Source: an uncultured Steroidobacter sp. (GTDB taxonomy: Bacteria; Pseudomonadota; Gammaproteobacteria; Steroidobacterales; Steroidobacteraceae). Taken from it: a DNA stretch of 15,123 nucleotides. Both the position numbers and the translations under genes were made by a program. Where the stretch lies: NCBI GenBank assembly GCA_946478975.1, contig CAMLEO010000169.1, positions 1-15,123 on the forward strand. Direction: 5' to 3'. Numbering within the stretch: position 1 is the first letter of the stretch; every line of letters starts with the position of its first letter. Below are positions 12,792-15,123 of this stretch, piece by piece. The notes beneath the pieces were generated by a model. The model searched no databases and was not told the origin of the DNA. It saw only the letters and a program-made list of their open reading frames with translations.

Positions 12792-15123
12792 TCCGCTGGG
12801 GTCGATGAATGTCAATGGATTGTTATGCACGTACGCATAGCGATTGAAGCCCTGCGTGCTGCCAGGCTGCATAACGTAAGGATCGGGCGAAAGAAACGTT
12901 CCGGTGATCGCATCCTGCACGCGGCCGTTCATGTGATTGAGCCCCATCGTGCCGAGCGCGGTGTGACCGGTGTAGCCCTGGCGCGTGATGCTGTTCATGT
13001 TCAGCAGATCGGACGACGACGGCGGGTTCGACCACGTCGTGGCATCACGTCGATTACCATACGCAGTGAAGCTTTGATCCTGCGCGCTGGTGCCGGTGAG
13101 CAGGCTCGAGACGCCGCCCTGGAGGTCGTTCAGCACATAACGAACGGTGTTTGTTCCGGAACTCTGGCGGCTGGAGATGGCGACAACCTCGCCGCCCGCG
13201 TAGATGTAATGGCGGTAGTCAGTGGCCGCCCCCGCTGTCACCTTCTCCATCAAGCCACCGATGTAGAGCGTCGTCTCCGTCGCCGAGCCGCTCTCGTACA
13301 CCATGCGCCAGCGCTCCCGGTCGGGGCCGTAAGCGAAGCTCGCGACCTGCTGAGAGCCGCCGAGCACAGTGGCGGTGATGCGTTTCGGATAATTAAAGCT
13401 GGTCCACTCGATCGTCTGGTCGACGGCCGGCGCGGTATAGCCCGTCTCGATCTTGGATTGAATGTTGCCGAACGCATCCTGATACGTCATGTCCAGGTTC
13501 TGCGTCGTGCCGCTGCCGTTGGTCAGGTTCGAATAATCCAGGCGATGGAGATCGTCATAGAAGAAATCTTCCGTAAGACCGAGGCGGTTGTTCTGCCGCT
13601 GGGTGACGTTGCCGACGAGGTCGAACAGATAGGACTCGTTCTGTACCGAGGATGGGTTGCCGCCGCTGCCGGAATTGACACTGCTCATCCAACCGGTCAC
13701 GGCATCGAACGTCCGCTGCGTGGTGATGCCATTGCCGAGCGTCGCGTTCGTGATTTGTCCTCGCGAATTCATCGCGTTTGCTTGCCAGAAGGCCGTCCCC
13801 GAGCAGCTGCCGTCCGCGACTTTCTGCAAGTGCCCGCTCTGGTAGCAATAGCGCACAGTGAGTCGCGACGATGCGGTGCTGACCGGATAAGCCAGCGTGT
13901 CGAGCAAGCCGGTCGCCGCGTCATAGCCGAAGTTGTATGTAAATGCGCCCTCGCCAGGAATGGAGATATCGCGCTGGGCGGGCCGGGCGAAGCCATCGTA
14001 GAAGTGCGCTTCGCTGTAAAGACCGTCGGCCGAGTCGAAACTCACTCCCTGCAGCTGTCCGACGTTATGGAGAGCGACGCTCTGGCCCCACGTCCAGACC
14101 GTCGTCGAGTCCTGCGTCGTCGGTCCGGTGACGCGATCGCGCCGTCCGATCGGGCGCGACAGCGCGTCATACGCCATCGCGAATGTTTGATTCTTCGCGT
14201 CGATGTACGTCTGTAACTCTCCCAGGGCGTTGTACGTGCTGGTGCTCGCCCCGAGGCTCGGGTCCGTGCGAGTGCGTTGGAACGCGCTGACTCCGTAATC
14301 GTAGGTGGCCGAGAACAGTGCTCGACTCGCGCTGTCCGTGACACCCGTGAGGCTGCCGAACGAATCGTACGTGAAGCTCTGGAAGTAGCCGGTGTGATCC
14401 TGAGATTTGCGCAACAGCCCGGCGACATCGAAGGTCTTGCGCGTCACTTTCTGCTGCGCATCCGTCACCACGGTCGTGCGACCGAGATAATCGATGGTCG
14501 TCGTCTGCGACGACCCCGGAAGGTTGTCCTTGATCGGCCGGGACACTTGGGTCAGCCGGTTCAAGTCGTCGTAAGAGTTGGTGATCCAATAAAGTGCGCA
14601 ACCGCTGGCGCTGCACGGCACGCTCTGACGCTGCAATCGGCCGCGGGCGTCGTACTGCTGCTCGATTTGGTTATAAGTACCGTCGAGCAATTTCTCTCGC
14701 GTGGCTAGCGGCCGTGCCAACCGATCCAAGTAGGCCAACCCGTCCGATATCACCGCGCCGTTCGCGTCGTAGGCCGTGGTAGTCACGGTCACGCGATGGT
14801 TGGAGTTGAAACATCCCGAAGTGCAGTCCTCGTAAGTCCAACGCACAGACGTGTTATCCGGCCGTGTCTGCCGAGAGACGCGCCCGAACTCGTCGTAGGA
14901 CCACGAGGTCGCGGGTGAATTCCGGACTTGCCCGTCGAGCGACTCGATGACCTGGCTGGTGCGCACGCCTTTCACATAGTCATATCCCGTGCGCTGCCGA
15001 TAGCCCGCGGTGTTGCCGATCGGATCGGTGATCGTCTCTGGGAACTGTCCAGTCGCGCCCCATCCAATCGTCGTAGTGCGCGAGGGCACGCCGGAGCCGC
15101 TGATCGTTTCCGAATCGACGTTC
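12138..15123 (-). CDS. Rhs/YD-repeat polymorphic toxin, C-terminal part (5' end outside window)
   Basis: About 994 codons, open to the right edge; the N-terminus (trafficking region and early repeats) is not in view, and the GTG at 15089 is not a real start. Many YD repeats are seen, such as YDEFGRVSRQTRPDN, YDARGRLQRQS and YDALSRPIGRRDR. These build the beta-cocoon that encloses the toxin. The Rhs core ends with FNRYAYVHNNPLTFIDPSG, the conserved junction before the variable tip. A 217-residue tip follows (separate entry). Rhs effectors act in contact-dependent killing and are delivered by type VI secretion or other routes; the route cannot be told here. The gene heads a minus-strand run of immunity-like genes and its stop overlaps the next start. 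Confidence 0.92.
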   Translation of the reverse strand, partial: NVDSETISGSGVPSRTTTIGWGATGQFPETITDPIGNTAGYRQRTGYDYVKGVRTSQVIESLDGQVRNSPATSWSYDEFGRVSRQTRPDNTSVRWTYEDCTSGCFNSNHRVTVTTTAYDANGAVISDGLAYLDRLARPLATREKLLDGTYNQIEQQYDARGRLQRQSVPCSASGCALYWITNSYDDLNRLTQVSRPIKDNLPGSSQTTTIDYLGRTTVVTDAQQKVTRKTFDVAGLLRKSQDHTGYFQSFTYDSFGSLTGVTDSASRALFSATYDYGVSAFQRTRTDPSLGASTSTYNALGELQTYIDAKNQTFAMAYDALSRPIGRRDRVTGPTTQDSTTVWTWGQSVALHNVGQLQGVSFDSADGLYSEAHFYDGFARPAQRDISIPGEGAFTYNFGYDAATGLLDTLAYPVSTASSRLTVRYCYQSGHLQKVADGSCSGTAFWQANAMNSRGQITNATLGNGITTQRTFDAVTGWMSSVNSGSGGNPSSVQNESYLFDLVGNVTQRQNNRLGLTEDFFYDDLHRLDYSNLTNGSGTTQNLDMTYQDAFGNIQSKIETGYTAPAVDQTIEWTSFNYPKRITATVLGGSQQVASFAYGPDRERWRMVYESGSATETTLYIGGLMEKVTAGAATDYRHYIYAGGEVVAISSRQSSGTNTVRYVLNDLQGGVSSLLTGTSAQDQSFTAYGNRRDATTWSNPPSSSDLLNMNSITRQGYTGHTALGTMGLNHMNGRVQDAITGTFLSPDPYVMQPGSTQGFNRYAYVHNNPLTFIDPSGFDIVCWVPPSSYGGTHTVMTPDGPVEGPIAEGSRERCVVITGSPGSMSAGPVGGGGGSGSVPGVGPLEELVVEKRNPCSAPVFPAGESVDKNIKKALAELERSLTRPAPPFALGAVSITSRLDFFYNRVHNSGQWDYKQKDQKFIPAGNFNFGATGAALGIPNQVLHRGAGVAQMIAGTSVSGFGNPLWDAPYGDDPDDQLWIDRGIEYFTNKCTVP

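Noticed and set aside
12744..14216. 490-codon plus-strand open frame opposite the Rhs gene
   Set aside because: Shadow of the YD-repeat protein; no motifs of its own.
1..15123. CRISPR array, riboswitch or phage genes
   Set aside because: No regularly spaced repeats, no recognisable riboswitch core and no phage structural or integrase genes were seen on either strand.

Overview
The window is high-GC bacterial chromosome, about 60% G+C by eye. It looks proteobacterial, perhaps a gammaproteobacterium of the Steroidobacter/Nevskiales kind; this rests on gene style only, and no phylogenetic marker is present. Almost everything is on the minus strand; the one clear plus-strand gene is the M23 peptidase at 3705-4841.

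Positions 1-7180 are ordinary housekeeping or accessory chromosome. In order: the N-terminal part of a ZntB/CorA-type metal transporter running off the left edge; a 52-codon relic of a 5'-nucleotidase C-terminus; an FAD-linked D-2-hydroxyacid dehydrogenase; an F420-dependent (LLM-class) oxidoreductase; a divergent secreted M23 peptidase; a small basic protein whose stop overlaps the peptidase stop; a large MscS-type channel with a coiled-coil periplasmic region; and a tRNA-Ala(CGC) with its own promoter. A membrane-anchored histidine-phosphatase-like protein (7181-7735) follows, with its second catalytic histidine replaced by Asn.

Positions 7688-15123 are an Rhs polymorphic-toxin locus. The right end is the C-terminal two-thirds or so of an Rhs/YD-repeat protein (its 5' end is outside the window), ending in a 217-residue variable toxin tip that I recognise as polymorphic toxin type 44. 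The toxin stop overlaps the next start as ATGA. That next gene encodes a small exported, probably membrane-bound protein and is the obvious immunity candidate. Downstream is a cassette of about 3.8 kb bounded by two perfect 82-bp direct repeats (7688-7769 and 11470-11551). The repeat is the 5' end of the phosphatase gene plus its upstream DNA. Inside are a second exported protein resembling the immunity candidate, a four-helix membrane protein gene broken by an IS3-family element, and a 124-residue immunity-like protein. The IS boundaries (9389-10579), its 4-bp target duplication and the reading frame of the broken host gene can be reconstructed exactly.

The locus fits an Rhs toxin with its cognate immunity gene followed by a bank of orphan immunity or effector-related genes, in a segment that could be lost by recombination between the 82-bp repeats. 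Family names rest on motif recognition from memory, not on a search.
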